From: Amphibalanus amphitrite
Lineage: Eukaryota; Arthropoda; Thecostraca; Balanomorpha; Balanidae
Direction: 5' to 3'
Length of the DNA stretch: 64,000 bases
NCBI RefSeq assembly: GCF_019059575.1
Contig: NW_024881674.1
Span: forward strand, 310,001 to 374,000
In this document: positions 39,201 through 52,185 of the stretch, piece by piece
Layout: every line of letters begins with the position of its first letter
Position numbering within the stretch: position 1 is the first letter of the stretch
Made by a program: the position numbers and the translations under genes
Notes under the pieces: model-generated
Told to the model about the DNA's origin: nothing
Seen by the model: only the letters and a program-made list of their open reading frames with translations
Database searches by the model: none

Positions 39201-40800
39201 GACCGTCGACAAGAGAGGGGGGGGGGGGAGCCGGTTACCTGTCAGTTGGATCTCTGAAGGACCGCCAGGAAGTTGACTCACTGTCTGGCTGTCAGTTTGG
39301 ATTTCCGATGGACCGCCAAAATTGGGAAGGAGGGGGAGGGACCGTTGGGACGTCAAGCCCCGACTTCCTTCCGATCGGATCCCACCATTATACATGCAGC
39401 GGTGCCGCTAGGGCGCGTGGGACCACGTGGGACCGATTTGGGCACCTTACCAGTGACGGTCGAGCGAATACAGTCGCTACTAGCGCCACGCAACCGTCAT
39501 GTCATCATCCGAGGGTGATCTTCACAGATCAGCTCGCAGACAGCCCGGTCGGGACACCCCAGTTCGTGACCGGTTGTAACGTGACGTCTCAATGTCGTGA
39601 CGTCACGGTCGAGGTGACCCGTGTGACCCAGTCACCGGAGCCGCGAAGATCGTCCCAGACTCCCAGGCGGCGCCGGCTGGATGGAGAATGAGTCGCTATG
39701 CAGGGTCATTGTCATCGCCTGTGGTTGGGGAACTTCAGAGGCCGCCGGCCGCCGCCGGTCGCTGCGCCCAGCCGTCACCTGAATGGTGTCGTTAACGGTA
39801 TTCGGATGCCAGCAGCGGCGGAATTGTATTCACAGAGGAGATTCGCGTGTCATTCCTGCCGCTTCTCCTACGCACACTTGTGCAGCTTCGAAAGTCGAGA
39901 TGTCGGATGGACATGTGAGAACGCGGGGCTTCTCACGACATCGATGTGATGAGGATGGTAGCGAATGCGTTGCATTTTTCATACCAATCAAGGCCCTATA
40001 ATATATACCATACCAATTTGCGCAGCGTATGGGCGGGTGTCATGTTGATGATGTTGATTATATAACATCACAATAACGCAATTTATGTGTTTCCATGCAA
40101 ACGCAAATATGAATGGGTATGTCTTTTGTCCCCGTCATCACATGTAATGGTACCTAGGTATGAGACACGGGTGGGTCCGTGGGAGCGAAATTTGCACTTG
40201 CCATATCTAGCTTTTCCCACCTATGTGGTCAAGTCACTGAGTTGCAAACCTCACACACATGATGTTGATGTATTGCACAATCAATGTTCCAATTAGGTTT
40301 TGTTCATGAATGTCTTGAACCTGCCAGGATTATTGATTGCGCACGTGAGTCTCAAGTTTAGTATGACTATTGATGACAAGTTCCAGCTTCTGATCATGTG
40401 CACGATGCTGCTGTCGCTGAATCTGACAGTGTCCAGACCATGCTGAAATATGTTGATTTTTAGATACGCATTGCTTTTGTCCCGTCCATTTGACTCAGTG
40501 CCCACGCTTTTCCTTGGACGCGGAAAAGAAGCTACGAATAGCTTCTGACAGTTAGATTATGCGTGATAACCAAAACTCAATATCTTTTAATTTGCAGCAG
40601 CACCAGTGTAAACGAAATAGTCAACGATGTAATGTAGCGTTCAGCATTCCATATCAAGGGCGGTGTTTCACGGGACGCTGCTACCACGCTGCTATCAAAT
40701 TGCGCGAGCTGACGTCACACTTGTGGTAGTGTTGGAGCAATGGGCCTGTTGATGTTTCCATGGAAACCCAATTTGACACGTGTAAAAGCAGCGTGCTGCT
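36236..40800. other. no gene recognised
   Basis: Apart from the TGACCT array and a near-duplicated segment at 39170-39330 (two versions of CTGTCAGTTkGGATyTCnGA and GGACCGCC), nothing is recognisable. A GC-rich patch lies at 38040-38260. Confidence 0.4.
37195..37255. repeat. TGACCT tandem array (about 16-bp period)
   Basis: TGACCTGACTATGACCTGGCG-type units give five TGACC(T/C) hexamers in 55 bases. This is outside any recognised transposon boundary. Confidence 0.65.
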
Positions 40801-41222
40801 ATCACCGGCAGGGGCGTCGTTTTGTATAGGCCTGGGAGTGCCCGAGCACTACCAATGTTCAGCTGAGCACTACCAATGTGTTGTTGAGCACTACCAACAT
40901 TTTTCTTCACTTATTGAGAAAATTGCATTCAAACATGTCATACAAATAAAATGAATGAGGTTCTTATGTATAAAATCAACATGATAGCAAGTAACTTCAA
41001 TGGTAAGTGGTAACTATTGATGAAAATCTATAGACTTACTCCACAAGTAGATTGAATTTGAATTGGTTGACCAATTCAATCTTCTTGTAGCGTACCTAAG
41101 TCCATAAATTTCCATCAATACCTAGGTATCATTTTCACTTTCCACATCATGTCATTACGTCAAGTAATTTCAAGTTATGTGGTACCTATCTACCTACCTA
41201 CCTACCAAGTTTCACAATAGTC

Positions 41223-41315
41223 AGGGGCGTCGTTTTGTATAGGCCTGGTAGGGCCCGAGCCTTACCAATGTTTATTTGGGCGCTACCAATGTTCGCTGAG
41301 CCCTACCAATCTTTT
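41223..41315. repeat. second copy of the hAT left end (CAGGGGCGTCG)
   Basis: This repeats the first about 90 bases of the element at 40809 in the same orientation, including the triple CTACCAAT run. It is either the end of a second nested element whose other end is lost or an internal duplication of the terminus. Confidence 0.65.
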
Positions 41316-41331
41316 GTCACTTATCAGTTGA

Positions 41332-41579
41332 CAGGGGCGGAGAATTGTCATAATCTCAGGGGGTGCTTTTCTAGCATCTGGCGAATGGAAGCTTCGAAAG
41401 CTTGCGTAGAAAAGCATGTGTAGGTACGTTTTCCAAGCAGCATCACACTCCTCGCGGCTTACGCAAAGCAGTATGTGTCTCAGACGTAAATTAAGCACCC
41501 CTAAAGCACTATTGCACGGTGACTTTTGAATTTCAGGGGGTGCTCGAGCACCCCCAAAACCCCTAATTCTCCACCCTTG
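41332..41579. mobile_element. 248-bp hAT MITE
   Basis: Ends CAGGGGCGGAGAATT and AATTCTCCACCCTTG are near-inverse and lie between perfect 8-bp duplications TCAGTTGA (41324-41331 and 41580-41587). It contains a subterminal CAGGGGGTGCT inverted motif. It is nested in the 40809-43268 element. Confidence 0.85.
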
Positions 41580-42170
41580 TCAGTTGATAAAAAATCAAAA
41601 TAAACAGATAAGCAAATATTAAATAAGCACATATGCAAGTACATAAATAAGGTTCTAGCCACAGTAGGTGCATGTAGCTGACAATGAGGTTTCACGTGTC
41701 TAGGACTCCGGTCCTTAATGGATTTTAAGAGGCTCGAAAACGCAATTGGTTATAGAGGTCCATAACTGCCTCTGAGTCCCGCATACCACGCGACCGCCCC
41801 TAATAGACCCCGATCCGTCTCCACACCAGCCGCTGGAGGCCCTACACCGACTTCGGAAGGTGCCGCGGTGCTCCAGAATAGGCCATAGGTATATTGATTT
41901 GAGTGGGTGATGCAGCCTGATTCCCCAGGGTTCAACGCCAGGTCATTACCGCATCAGACCCCGAAAACTGAAGCTCGTAACTACGAGGGGCGTTCAAAAA
42001 GTCTCGGGCCGAACAATGAAGGAGTTGGAATTTTGGCCTGCAAGGCGTGTGTTAAATGATGTGTTATTGGGATGTCCACTTACGCAAATTAAGTAAGTGG
42101 CCATTAATTAAGTCTCTTCTGTGATTGATTCGGGCTTCTATTCGTAGCATAGTTCGCCATTTCGGATAGG

Positions 42171-42712
42171 ATGGGCGACGCCCAGAAGAGAGCAGTGATT
42201 CGTTTCATAGTAGTTAGTGCAGAAAAGGCACCAAGCGTTAACCCTCGCCCTGGGCATTTTTCATAACACGGCCTGGCAGGGGGGAGGGGTCGATGCGACC
42301 CCCCTCCGCTCGTCAACTTTCCAAAACAGGGGCACACAATTGATGATGTGCGTCCATTCGATAAACATCGAGGAGAGGCTATAGGGAAGCTGACGTAAAG
42401 TGTGCACCTGATCCGCGACCACGCACCTGCGTACATGGGCGGGATGACGAACAGTGAAGCGATGAGCTTCGAGTTGTTGTCGCATCCACTTTTTTCTCTC
42501 CGAACCTTGCACACTCTGGTTAGTGGTTGCCACCTCTTCCCCAACATAAGAAAATTAGCAGCGGCAACCTCGCTAACAGCAGGGAGACGAAATCAGCCGT
42601 CTTGGACGTGCAGGATGGGTCCAAAACCCACTTGGTTATGGAGGTCTTGAGGGCTCTCGCGAAGCGCTGCGCGAAATGTGTTTGTCTTAACGGTGTTTAT
42701 TTTAATAAATGA
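42171..42712 (+). pseudogene. mariner transposase remnant
   Basis: The N terminus reads MGDAQKRAVIRF, the usual mariner opening. After an insertion and a large deletion, the C-terminal half continues VHLIRDHAPAYM (counterpart of the LLHDNARPH segment, catalytic Asp kept), HLFPNI (counterpart of YHLFP) and, in another frame, ALAKRCAKCVCLNGVYF (the family's C-terminal RWxKCVxxNGxY). The third Asp of the DD34D triad, normally just before YHLF, is replaced (SGCHLF). The region with the first Asp is missing. Several frames and stops interrupt it, so it cannot be active. Confidence 0.82.
42242..42310. mobile_element. fragment of a piggyBac-like GC-run element
   Basis: TTAA (42238-42241) followed by CCCTCGCCCTGGGC, and then a G-run / GTCGATGCGAC / C-run block (42279-42309), match the left end of the TTAA/CCC family. 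No right end is visible before mariner sequence resumes by about 42330. Confidence 0.6.
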
Positions 42713-44037
42713 ACTTTTTGGTCTAATGAGTCGATGCTGTATCTCTCTGCTCCTTCATGGTCGGGCCCGTAGCTTTCTGAACGCCCCTCGTACTGTCATC
42801 CTTTTATTTTGGCAAGCAGGTCTTTCTAACTATCGTTGTGTTTCCAGTCCTTGTTAGTTGTCGAACCCTTCAATTGGCGTGGGTCTTCAAAACCGTTCCT
42901 GGCCCCGCAGCCGTCTTTTTTAGTCGGCTTGGGCCCTCAAAGCTGTTCCTGTCCCCTTTCAGCACAGCCGTCCTTTTAAGTCGATGTGGGCCTCTTTCAG
43001 AATGGCGTGCATTCCTCCGACACTATTGCCTATATAACTGCACGTTTTGTGCATGGCGTCCGGTGTGTACCCAGATTTCCAAAGTTTTTTTTGTGTGTTT
43101 TTTTTTAGATTTCGGTTATAGTCTTGTCAATGACCAGGGCGAAAAATAAGTGGCCGAAATCCGATGAGAAAGGCAGATTTGGGGGTACCCTACCTTGTAA
43201 GCCCCGTCATATATGGCCAGCCGCCGCCTTTGGGCACTACCAATCATTTTCGGAAAACGACACCCCTGATCACCGGTGAAACAGGGCCCAGCCGGCAACC
43301 ACTCCACAGTTTCCCGTTCACTCACTCGCCTGCGCTTAGACTGTGCTGACATCTGCGAACAGTATACCGGCGATGTACAGCGCCACCTGTGTCCACTTCG
43401 GTTACTAGTACTGAGAGCGACTGGTGGCGCCGCCACCGGCCAGTTACTGTTATGTTCGGAGTTGTAGTCACCGCCCGTACCAGCCCGTGGTCGCGGCTTT
43501 GCACCGGGAATAATGATGAAGGCAAGCTTTCGAATCAGACTGCTTTGTGTGGCAGTGATGTGACAGGATTTTTGTGTGTATTTTGACCGGTGCAAAGTTT
43601 CTTTCGCGCTTGGGTTACTGTTTGCGTCAGCTATTTGCCAGTTCATAGTTTGAAGCTATGCGGTACAGCATAGATTCAGGCGCTTACTACTGGCGCCATC
43701 TATGGAGGAATATCTGAACTATATCGATATTATGTCCTCTACTGCAATACGTCCACAATACTTAGTGCAAATAAGTTGGTTTACGAAGATTATTTGCTAT
43801 TGAAAATAAGCAAGTCTTTATTTTCCAACTATCCTTTTGATCTTCAGCTCAACATCTATATTGAGTTGAAATTTAACGACCATTTCCATTCGCTCAAGTG
43901 GCCAACCTGGAGGGTAATGCTCCCTTTGAAAGCAATTCTCCACCTGTTGTCTCATGTCTGGCGAGGTGACTCTCAGCCCTGAACAAGAAATGGTTCTCAC
44001 TTCTCAGTGATGGGGATCGCTCTAGGTATCTAGAAAT

Positions 44038-45777
44038 TAGAGTTCTGCACGGCTGCAATTTTCCACAGCCTAGCCGCCCCGCAGCCGTGGCTCCACAGCC
44101 ACGGCCGCCCACAGCCGTGGCAAACTGTGGGCAGCCAGCCGTCAGCCGGCCGTGGATACTTTCAATGAAATGCAACCAAATAGTATATAATAAGTTGTTT
44201 TTAGTTGAAACATATAGCCAAAGGCACATTGCAATGGGCTATAGATTCTCAAGCTCATGAAGCATCATAGGTTAAGTGGTTGTGTATCTGGCTTTATGCC
44301 GAAGGCCTGAAGCCTGATGCGCAATGCATGCCTACACAAGCCCTTGCAAGTTGTTAAGAAAGATGGGTAGGTAGGTACCTACATCAACAGAAAACATAAA
44401 CAACAAACCAGAATAGAAGCACTAGCAGTGTAGACATCTAAGCCAAATCCTGAAGCATGGTTGTGGGACAGAACAACAGACCCTGATGCTTTTCATTATC
44501 AATGTTGGGTATGGAAAATGAAACTGAAGTTGATGGACTGTCAAACAGTGATTGTCTAGTCAAAACTCTTGCTTCTTTCTTACCTTGCATATTTTCTAGG
44601 GTGTGAAATGCCAGGCTTGAAGCAGCCTTCTGAGCAAGTCTCAAACTAATTTGATATGCAAGGCATCAAAACACAAGTGAGCATCCAAGAAAGAAAAACA
44701 TTCATGTATTTTAATTTTTCCAAATAATGATCTTCGCGTGATCTTCGCTCAAATCCCCAAGGACGTGCGAGCCAGAATTGCCTGTTTCAATCAAAAATTT
44801 TACTTGAGTTTTTAATGACGTCAATAGTAAGGAAGTGGCAATAAATTGTTTTGTTTCACTATAAACAGCCATAAAAATTATAATTTTTAATATAAACGCT
44901 ACGCAGTTAAAAACCTGCTCTAAAACAAAGATCAAGTATCAAATTTTTACATTTTAGAAGAAGACGTCATTTTGTTAGTAAAGTCAACAGCTCGCGTAAG
45001 AAATATTGTGTTCAGGGGTTTCACCGTCATGTGAATTACGTGTTCAGGGTTTTCACCATCATGTGAATTAACCGTAAGTAAGGTTCATCACTTATAATCT
45101 AATTCCATTGGCTTCGTTGATCGGCATTTTCTGTTAGCGGTCACTCACACACCAGTGAGTGACCTTTATGAACCGTAAGTAAGGTTCATAAAGCGCCAGT
45201 TTTATATTATGTAATTGGACTTGCCGAAAATCCAGAAATTCATCTAAGAGGTATTTTAGATAATATTTTATTAAGCCTTTACCTGCCTTTACCTTGGCAT
45301 GATTTCTTTTTCTATTACCTGAAAGAATTATTGAACGCTCGTCTTCAATAGCTGTAAGGTGCTCTCCTAATGACCAGGTGAGATTGATTTGAGAGGGATG
45401 TGACAATGCAACATGTTGCATTTTCTGAAACTGTCAAGCTCTTGATGATGAAGGAACAATTGGTACCTATTATTAGTATTCTGTACCAGAGTGCAAACTC
45501 CCCTACAGCAAATGGTAAAACCATTACAGGTTCTCAAAGGCTTCACCACTTTCAATGTTGCTGGGCATCCTTTGCATGATTTTTACAGGCTAGACTGCTT
45601 ATCAGAATGTAAGATTAAGGATTTAAATTTTATATTTGAGTACTTAAGATTGAGCTTGAAATCTCACACCCGTGGCCACAGCCGTAGCCGTGTTCTTGGA
45701 GATATTTGCAGCCGCCCCGGCCCACAGCCGTGGGGCTGCAGCCAGCCGCGGCTGCAGCCGGCCGGTGCAGACCTCTA
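44038..45777. mobile_element. hAT-type element with GCCGTGG-rich subterminal regions
   Basis: Ends TAGAGTTCTGCACGG and CCGGTGCAGACCTCTA are near-inverse and lie between perfect 8-bp duplications CTAGAAAT (44030-44037 and 45778-45785). Both subterminal regions (44050-44155 and 45668-45770) are packed with CAGCCGTGG / GGCTGCAG motifs. Inside, AACCGTAAGTAAGGTTCAT occurs twice about 100 bases apart (45069 and 45170), and a GTTCAGGGTTTTCACC-type unit is tandem at 45012-45068. No transposase frame is recognised. Confidence 0.83.
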
Positions 45778-45785
45778 CTAGAAAT

Positions 45786-48700
45786 GCTACTGGCGCTAGT
45801 CCATTGAGCACATGCTGCAACCGTCCCTCTAGTGGCCACCGTCCTACGTGCTATGAGTGCCTGGTGGCTGACTGTGGCGGTCCCTAGCGGCCGATTTCAG
45901 TTGACCTGGCGCCCAGTTGTGGCAGTCCCTAGCGACTGATCTCCTTCTACCTGCTATTGGCGTGCTCTGGAGGCGGAGCTCAGCCTCTGGTGGCCGTTAG
46001 TTGCTGGTGGCGGTCTCTGGCGACCGATGTCTCCCAATCTGCACTGACTGGTGGTGGGCTCTGGCGGCCGATCGCGGTACTCGGTTCCTCTACATGGTGG
46101 CGTTCATTGCTGCTGTCTGGTGGTCAAGACTTCATCATGACATAATTTTATCAAGGCGTCTTCAACTCTTCATGGCTCCCTGGTCTCAGTACATTTGTCA
46201 TCAAAAAACTTTTACTGGAGTGACATGCACTCAGCAGTTCGCATTCATAAGCTCAGCACTTGGTGCCTCGATAATTTTCTACCTGAATATCACTACATAC
46301 CCAGTAGCATGTGGACGTGGAGGTTTAGGAGTGCCGGAGCACAACAAGTAGACATAATCATGAACATTTTATGACCCTACCATTGATTCACATGCCCAAA
46401 AGTCATTCTTGTGACAGGATTTAATTTAAGTTGCAGTGAAATAGAAACTGCAAATTTAATAGGAAGAAAACAACACTGGAGTTCATGAGTCACTCAGAAC
46501 ATCAACCGTGAAATTCTACCCGGCCTTGGGCGTGTCTCATACGATAAGCCCTCATTTATGCCAGCGTTTTTCCTCATCCGTGTGAATGCTGCACCCCAAA
46601 TAGTCTGGCCACACCTGACTTCGCTGCAGCCCAGGTACGGGGCTGTGGTTTCATGATACCCCGGTGTTTCACCCATAAATTGCACTAAGCTCTTTAGACG
46701 GAAGTTGGAGCCCATCGAAGTCTCACGGATGTGGCATGATGGCCAGCATTTTCCAGTCGTTACCTCATTCATGACGCCCATTTGGTATGTCGGAATGAAG
46801 CATTCACACCTGCGTGAGAACGGCAACGCTTAAATGCCACTCGAGGTGAATCATATTAAAAGCGTGGAAAACCTTCATTTTGCAAAACAAACGAGGAGGT
46901 CAAGAATAGTTGAAATATGACACTGTTCTATGATGCACGGGACACATTGTTATGAGAAGTATACAATAATGTGCTTACCGTTTGTCCTGGCAGTCAAAAT
47001 ATTAGGAAGCATCTTTCGTTAACCGGTAAGCAGCATTTTTGATTGAAGCTGCTCAGACGATGGGATTATTTAACATCTCACACTGGAGAACATAGCGGTT
47101 CTGTCACTGTGAATCCCGTTAGCGCAGCCCGTGCCCACAGTTCTGAGTTCACAGTTTGGCACCGCTGTGAACGATCGCGTCCAGCTATGTTTCCCAGCGA
47201 CACCAATCAATCAGCTCGTCCGTTTCCGCGGCCATGCCGCGGTTACCAGGCGGACTACTCCCTGGACAGTCGCAGTGGGCAATCCTGGGTACGGCGTTGG
47301 GCCAATTAACTCTTCCATATGTCCGTTTTCAATAATCATCCCTCCTCAGCAACAGCTGTTCGATCACATTCCACGTACACATTCTTCGCATCAATTCTTG
47401 CAGATTCACCCACCTCCCCACCACTCGCAGCTCGTTCTATCATGTGTCTCCCTCCTCGACTGTCCGATGACCCGTTCCGCGTCGCTGACCACGACCGGCG
47501 GGCCGGCCGGTCGGTCCGGCACCGCTATCCGCCACCGCCGCCGCCGCCGGCACCAGCGCAGCATCCTGTTGTTCTCACCATAAAGCGCCGAGCCTGAGAG
47601 AGCCGAGATCCGAGCCGGCGATATGTTGAGCTGTGTTAGGTGCGATGCTCCACGCCTGTGGCGGCGCAGCGCTTCGCTGGTTTCTGACGCGCTGTGCCAC
47701 CTTTCGCACCTGTTCAACGTCAGGAACATCGCTCAGAGATAAAACTTGAAACTAAACTCATATATAGGTGATAAGATACATAGCTAGAGAAAGTCCCCAG
47801 GGCCTCAGTTATGTGAATTGGATGATGGTGAGCGGTACTGTTACTATTTGGAGGCGGTCTGGTGTTAGCAATATCTGTGTAAGATCAATGCTCGCCCGCC
47901 TCTGCTCACAATACAGCTGGGCGGTGTTCCAAGTTTCACTTTGCCTTATCAGACCCGGAGAGAGCTCAGTCTGCCTCCCCGCTGGTCTGCCTTGCCTAAC
48001 GTCAGTGAGTTGTTTCAATGACCTGCTTGCTGGCCTTTCCGTCTGTGTTCGTCCATGCAGTGTTTTGCTATGAAAATCCCAACTCTGTCTATCGTAAGAT
48101 TCAGTGTCGACGAAGAGGTACAGAGATGACAACTGCAGGACGGTTCCGAATGAAAAGCTTGACCAAGGGCTTGTTACGTGTAGATGAAGATAGATTTTAA
48201 GCATTTCTTGTACTGAATCTCACCAGCAGCAGACCCACGATGACGTGAGTTACGGGATCTCCGAGCAGATGGTCCGTGACGATTCTTTTGGAGTTCGGGA
48301 GCCAGCCGCAGCTGACGCCCGATTTTCGGCAGGAGATGTCGAGGTGTTTGAATGAGTAACGGCCCCGGAGCCATCGGCTCGTGCCTGACTGCGTGCCAGA
48401 GGAGTCCCTTTATAGCGGAACGCCCAGGCAAAGAAAATGATTACAGTTGTTAATGGGAGCTCCGTTAAATGTTTTTGTCACGAAACAACGATGTATGATT
48501 ATCACGAATAATAATTGACGACGCATGATGCTGAGAAAACATAGATAAGGTATAAAGTAGCAGATTTGTTTTGTCTTCCGTCAGCTGAAAGACATGAAAT
48601 CACTTCCTGCTGCACAGCCTCACACTCTCGATATTCGATAGCATCCCCGTAATTATCCGTTATTTCCAGCACCACCCAGTCCCACACCTATCAGATAGCA

Positions 48701-51057
48701 ACCATTGGTGATCGAGATTATCCACGACTAATAGCAAACATTAATGAGAAGCACTGCCCAGCTCTCTCAGCTCCAAGCATCACTGACCGCCGACGACCAA
48801 TGGTGTCCGCCGCGCACTTCCATTGTCCACCGTCCGCCTGTGCCGGACCGACGCTCTAATCTGCCGCACCTGTTACGTGAACTGAAAGTGGTGGTAGCCA
48901 GGCCAACCATCTGTCGTGGCCAGCGCCGGTCGACAATGGCCACCCTGTCCACGTGTCGTCGTGGACATGGAGCGAGACAGGTCTAGATGGTATCTGCAGT
49001 TCGTAAACTGTCAGATGGACGTATCTTGACGGGACTCCTGAGTGGTCTGGTCGACGGCACTTAATTTCCAATCAGACGATTGATGATTCTTCGCGAGAAT
49101 TCAAGCAATGTCATAATTAAACCGTTTTATCTTCTTACATTGTAAAACAGCATGCCAGTTTTATTAACATCTAAGCCACTTGACCGGCAATGCCCTATCG
49201 TTTGAAGCCATGTGGCGTGATGGCTGGAGACAGCCGAGGGACGAGAATGGTCGCTGACAGCGTGGTACCGTCAGTCCTTTGTGCGCGCACCGTCATCGCA
49301 TCGTTCATCACCCTCAGTCTGCGGTCCGGCCGTTGGCACCGGGGTTCGGTGGACCCGGTCCGACCAAAACAGAGACGGAGGGAAGGCTGGACAAGCTTCT
49401 GGGCTGGTGGGAGCTGGTAGGAGAGGGCATAATCGTTGTTGGTTTGAGGTTTGTTACAAATAGCCGTTGTAGGAAATCAAGAAAGACGGGTATGTCCTTA
49501 TATTCAGCAAGGTTGTATGCAACTTATGCAATGGGTCATGAGTTGTGGATGCCTTGCCTTCTCTATATTTTAAGCCAAAGAAACACGTTGAATTCTGCAC
49601 TTTTATTGTTGTCTATGTTTAAAATGGCATTCCCAGAAAATGTACTTGCCTAAAGTCGTTAATTATTTCATTCCATTGTCCAGCATGATAATAAGGCACG
49701 CCTTTATCAGCTAAAGACACACAAGCGTCTTGGCTGTGTGTCACTGAACCGGCTCAGTCACTTTTCGCCATGTCTGTTACGGTGTGCCTTCTCAGCCATG
49801 CGATCATCGTCACGGTTCGCTCAGCTCATCTGAGCAAACTGCACTTTCTACAGCCACTTATATCACATCCGTGCTATGACCAATGGTCGTAACCTAAACG
49901 AAATCGGGCAGTAATGCAACTCTCACTTACCCAATTAGCTTGATAGTTCATGGGGGTCATGTGCACCTGTCATCTTTGAAATACCTCAGCATGATCGGAG
50001 GAATGGAAGTTTCACTTTCAGTCTAATGCAGAATGTTGCAAAAAGGCCTTGCTGCATGTTCACAGTCTGTCGAGTTCGCATTGCTAACGGTATTTGACAT
50101 CACGACCACATGCATGTTGTAATCTGTCGCAAGAATGCCTTAGATCTGAATGTGCCATGCATCATGACGCTAGCCTCACCGTTTTAACACCCTTTCTGTG
50201 GTTCTCGTGCGTCAGAGTGGCTCTGTATTTTTGTGCGTCAAAGTGGCTTTGGTTCCGTCTACTAGATAGCATTGGGAGTTGGGACGATAGCATTAGGGAC
50301 CCCGGGACTCTTAGCTCGCTTTAGTTGATCTCAGCTAGTCCAGTTCTCCTCACTTATGACATCCTCGTCTCGTCATCTAACCTTCTATATTCATTTTTTC
50401 GTCTACTTTCTGTCTTTCAGCCTTCCCCGCCCTGTTTTCCTCCCCCGTCCGTCATGCCTCTCTTTGGCCCGTCTCGGTTCAGTGGCCGATCCGGAACGGC
50501 GCACACAGTAACTGAGAGAGCGAGAGATGAATCCAGGTCCGAGCTAAATGGCCCATGGCCCGGCTCGGCCGAGCGAGGAGCCCTAGAATACCCAGATGGT
50601 GGCCAGACGCACCGGTACGGCACGCGCAACGGCGGCGAGCAGGGCAGGCTGGCAGGCATCGCCAGGCAAAAGATCTGACTGGGGAGGAAATACACTGCAG
50701 TGACGATGGCTATGATAGGAGAGGTGAAAGAGTACGTTTTGTAGACAATGGTCTCCAGTTCTGCCGTTTTCTATGGTTCTGGTGGCCCACGGTTAACGGT
50801 TTGCAGAGCCTACCGGAACAGTTAATAGACGGAGAGTCAGCGAGTCAGCTGTCATTGAGTCAGCGAGTCGGGACCAAACCGGAAGACCGAAAATGCCACT
50901 GATGAAAGTGGAATTAGAAATAAATGAATGCGAGAATATGCCGGCAGTTCGTGACACTGGTGCATGCAAATAAGGCATTGTGTAACTTGCCAAACTATTG
51001 GAAAGACGCACTGGATCACCATGCAGAAGTGTGACGCATTTTATTTATCGGGGGCAG
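45786..51057. other. no gene recognised; probable large intron
   Basis: If the exon at 29857 is correct this is intron. GC-rich patches at 47100-47720 and 50400-50680 are the only compositional features. No frame shows protein-like sequence. Confidence 0.35.
45835..46115. repeat. degenerate tandem block of GGTGGCGGTCCCTAGCGGCCGAT type
   Basis: Four or five loosely spaced copies of a GCGGTCyCTrGCGrCCGAT motif lie at intervals of about 50-110 bases. Confidence 0.5.
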
Positions 51058-51061
51058 TTAA

Positions 51062-51920
51062 AGGTAGTGTGCCAGCTTTCTTGGACCGTATGGAGTTAAT
51101 GGCCCAGATAAGGAGAACCGGATTTTTAGAACTTATCCATGCCTTCAAAACTCATGGAAACGTCTTAAATTCTTCAAATTTTGAGTACCCCAGTGCGAAA
51201 TTCGCCCCGACGGGTTGTCGGTCGTACCCCAACCACATTTCACACCACTATGAACAATAAATGCACACACTGAAATCGCTATTACCGATATGCTCATCCA
51301 ATCAAGTTTCGATAAACCCGTTCATCATCATCTCCTGCGGTTTCGAACACGCCTGTTAGGTGGCTTCTGATGCTCGTCGAGGTCGGAATTTCCAAATACG
51401 CGTGGTGCGTCGGGCCGCGCGCTCTGACTTCGGCCAAGAAAAATGCGTCAGCTGATCATTGTCATTTCTGCCACTTGCGTGTGGTGAAATGGGGTCATAA
51501 CTTATAAGACGGCTTTTTCATATCAATTATTTTACATAAAATCATATTTCAAACCATAAATAATGTTCGACAGCCAAATAAAAGAAACAATACCAATACG
51601 GGCTTACAGTTTAAGGCTCGACATTGTGTTGTCTACGATTAGACAGCTGATAACTCATTCCCGTACGTCGTATGGTCGTAACACTATAATGACCTTTGCT
51701 TATTGTCACAAGTGCGCCGCATTCGCGATTGTTGCCCGACGCCTGTTTGCAGGTGAGCCCACTACAGTTGTTATACATATCTAAAAACCGAAAAACTTTT
51801 AGGCGAAAAAGGCACTATTCCAGGCCCATTTTTGATTTTTTTGCGATATTATGTAAAAACAGAAGCTTCTTATCCTAGGAAAAATAAAATGGGAAATCTT
51901 TCAAAGGTGGCACACTACCT
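51062..51920. mobile_element. TTAA-flanked MITE with AGGTAGTGTGCCA ends
   Basis: TTAA at 51058-51061 and 51921-51924 flank inverted ends AGGTAGTGTGCCA / TGGCACACTACCT, with a gap or bulge further in. It is 859 bases long and has no long frame. The AGG start and TTAA target are shared with the 1366 and 32232 elements, but the rest of the sequence is a different family. It lies 265 bases upstream of the large coding exon's acceptor. Confidence 0.75.
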
Positions 51921-52185
51921 TTAAATGCATACACATTCGTACATTATAACTGCGCTGTGTAGTGATGTGACCTCGGTCCTCATACCAACAGTTGAAGGTA
52001 CACAAAATAATAACTTTTGCATTACCATGCATAAAATGTAACCCATCGTTTTTTTCTGTCTTTCTCCGTCTGATTCATAAGCTGTCTTTTCTGTAGCCAA
52101 GCTTAGCTGTAAACTCCATTACTTTTCAGCCACTCAAAATTGCTATACAATTCGTCTGACCGATTCCGTTCTCTCTCGTTCACAG

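Larger units (their letters stand above)
41984..42790 (+). mobile_element. decayed mariner element
   Basis: Inverted ends CGAGGGGCGTTCAAAAAGT / GAACGCCCCTCG lie between TA dinucleotides (41982-41983 and 42791-42792). At 807 bases it is much shorter than a typical 1.3-kb mariner. It holds recognisable pieces of a mariner transposase and a TTAA-flanked GC-run fragment (42242 onward). Confidence 0.85.
40809..43268. mobile_element. hAT-type element with CAGGGGCGTCG ends, host to several insertions
   Basis: It starts CAGGGGCGTCGTTTT and ends AAAACGACACCCCTG (inverted, one mismatch in the first 11), between perfect 8-bp duplications ATCACCGG (40801-40808 and 43269-43276). The motif GCACTACCAATG is repeated near the left end and reappears near the right end. 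A second left-end-like block starts at 41223. Inside lie a hAT MITE (41332-41579) and a mariner remnant (41984-42790). No hAT transposase frame is visible. Confidence 0.82.
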
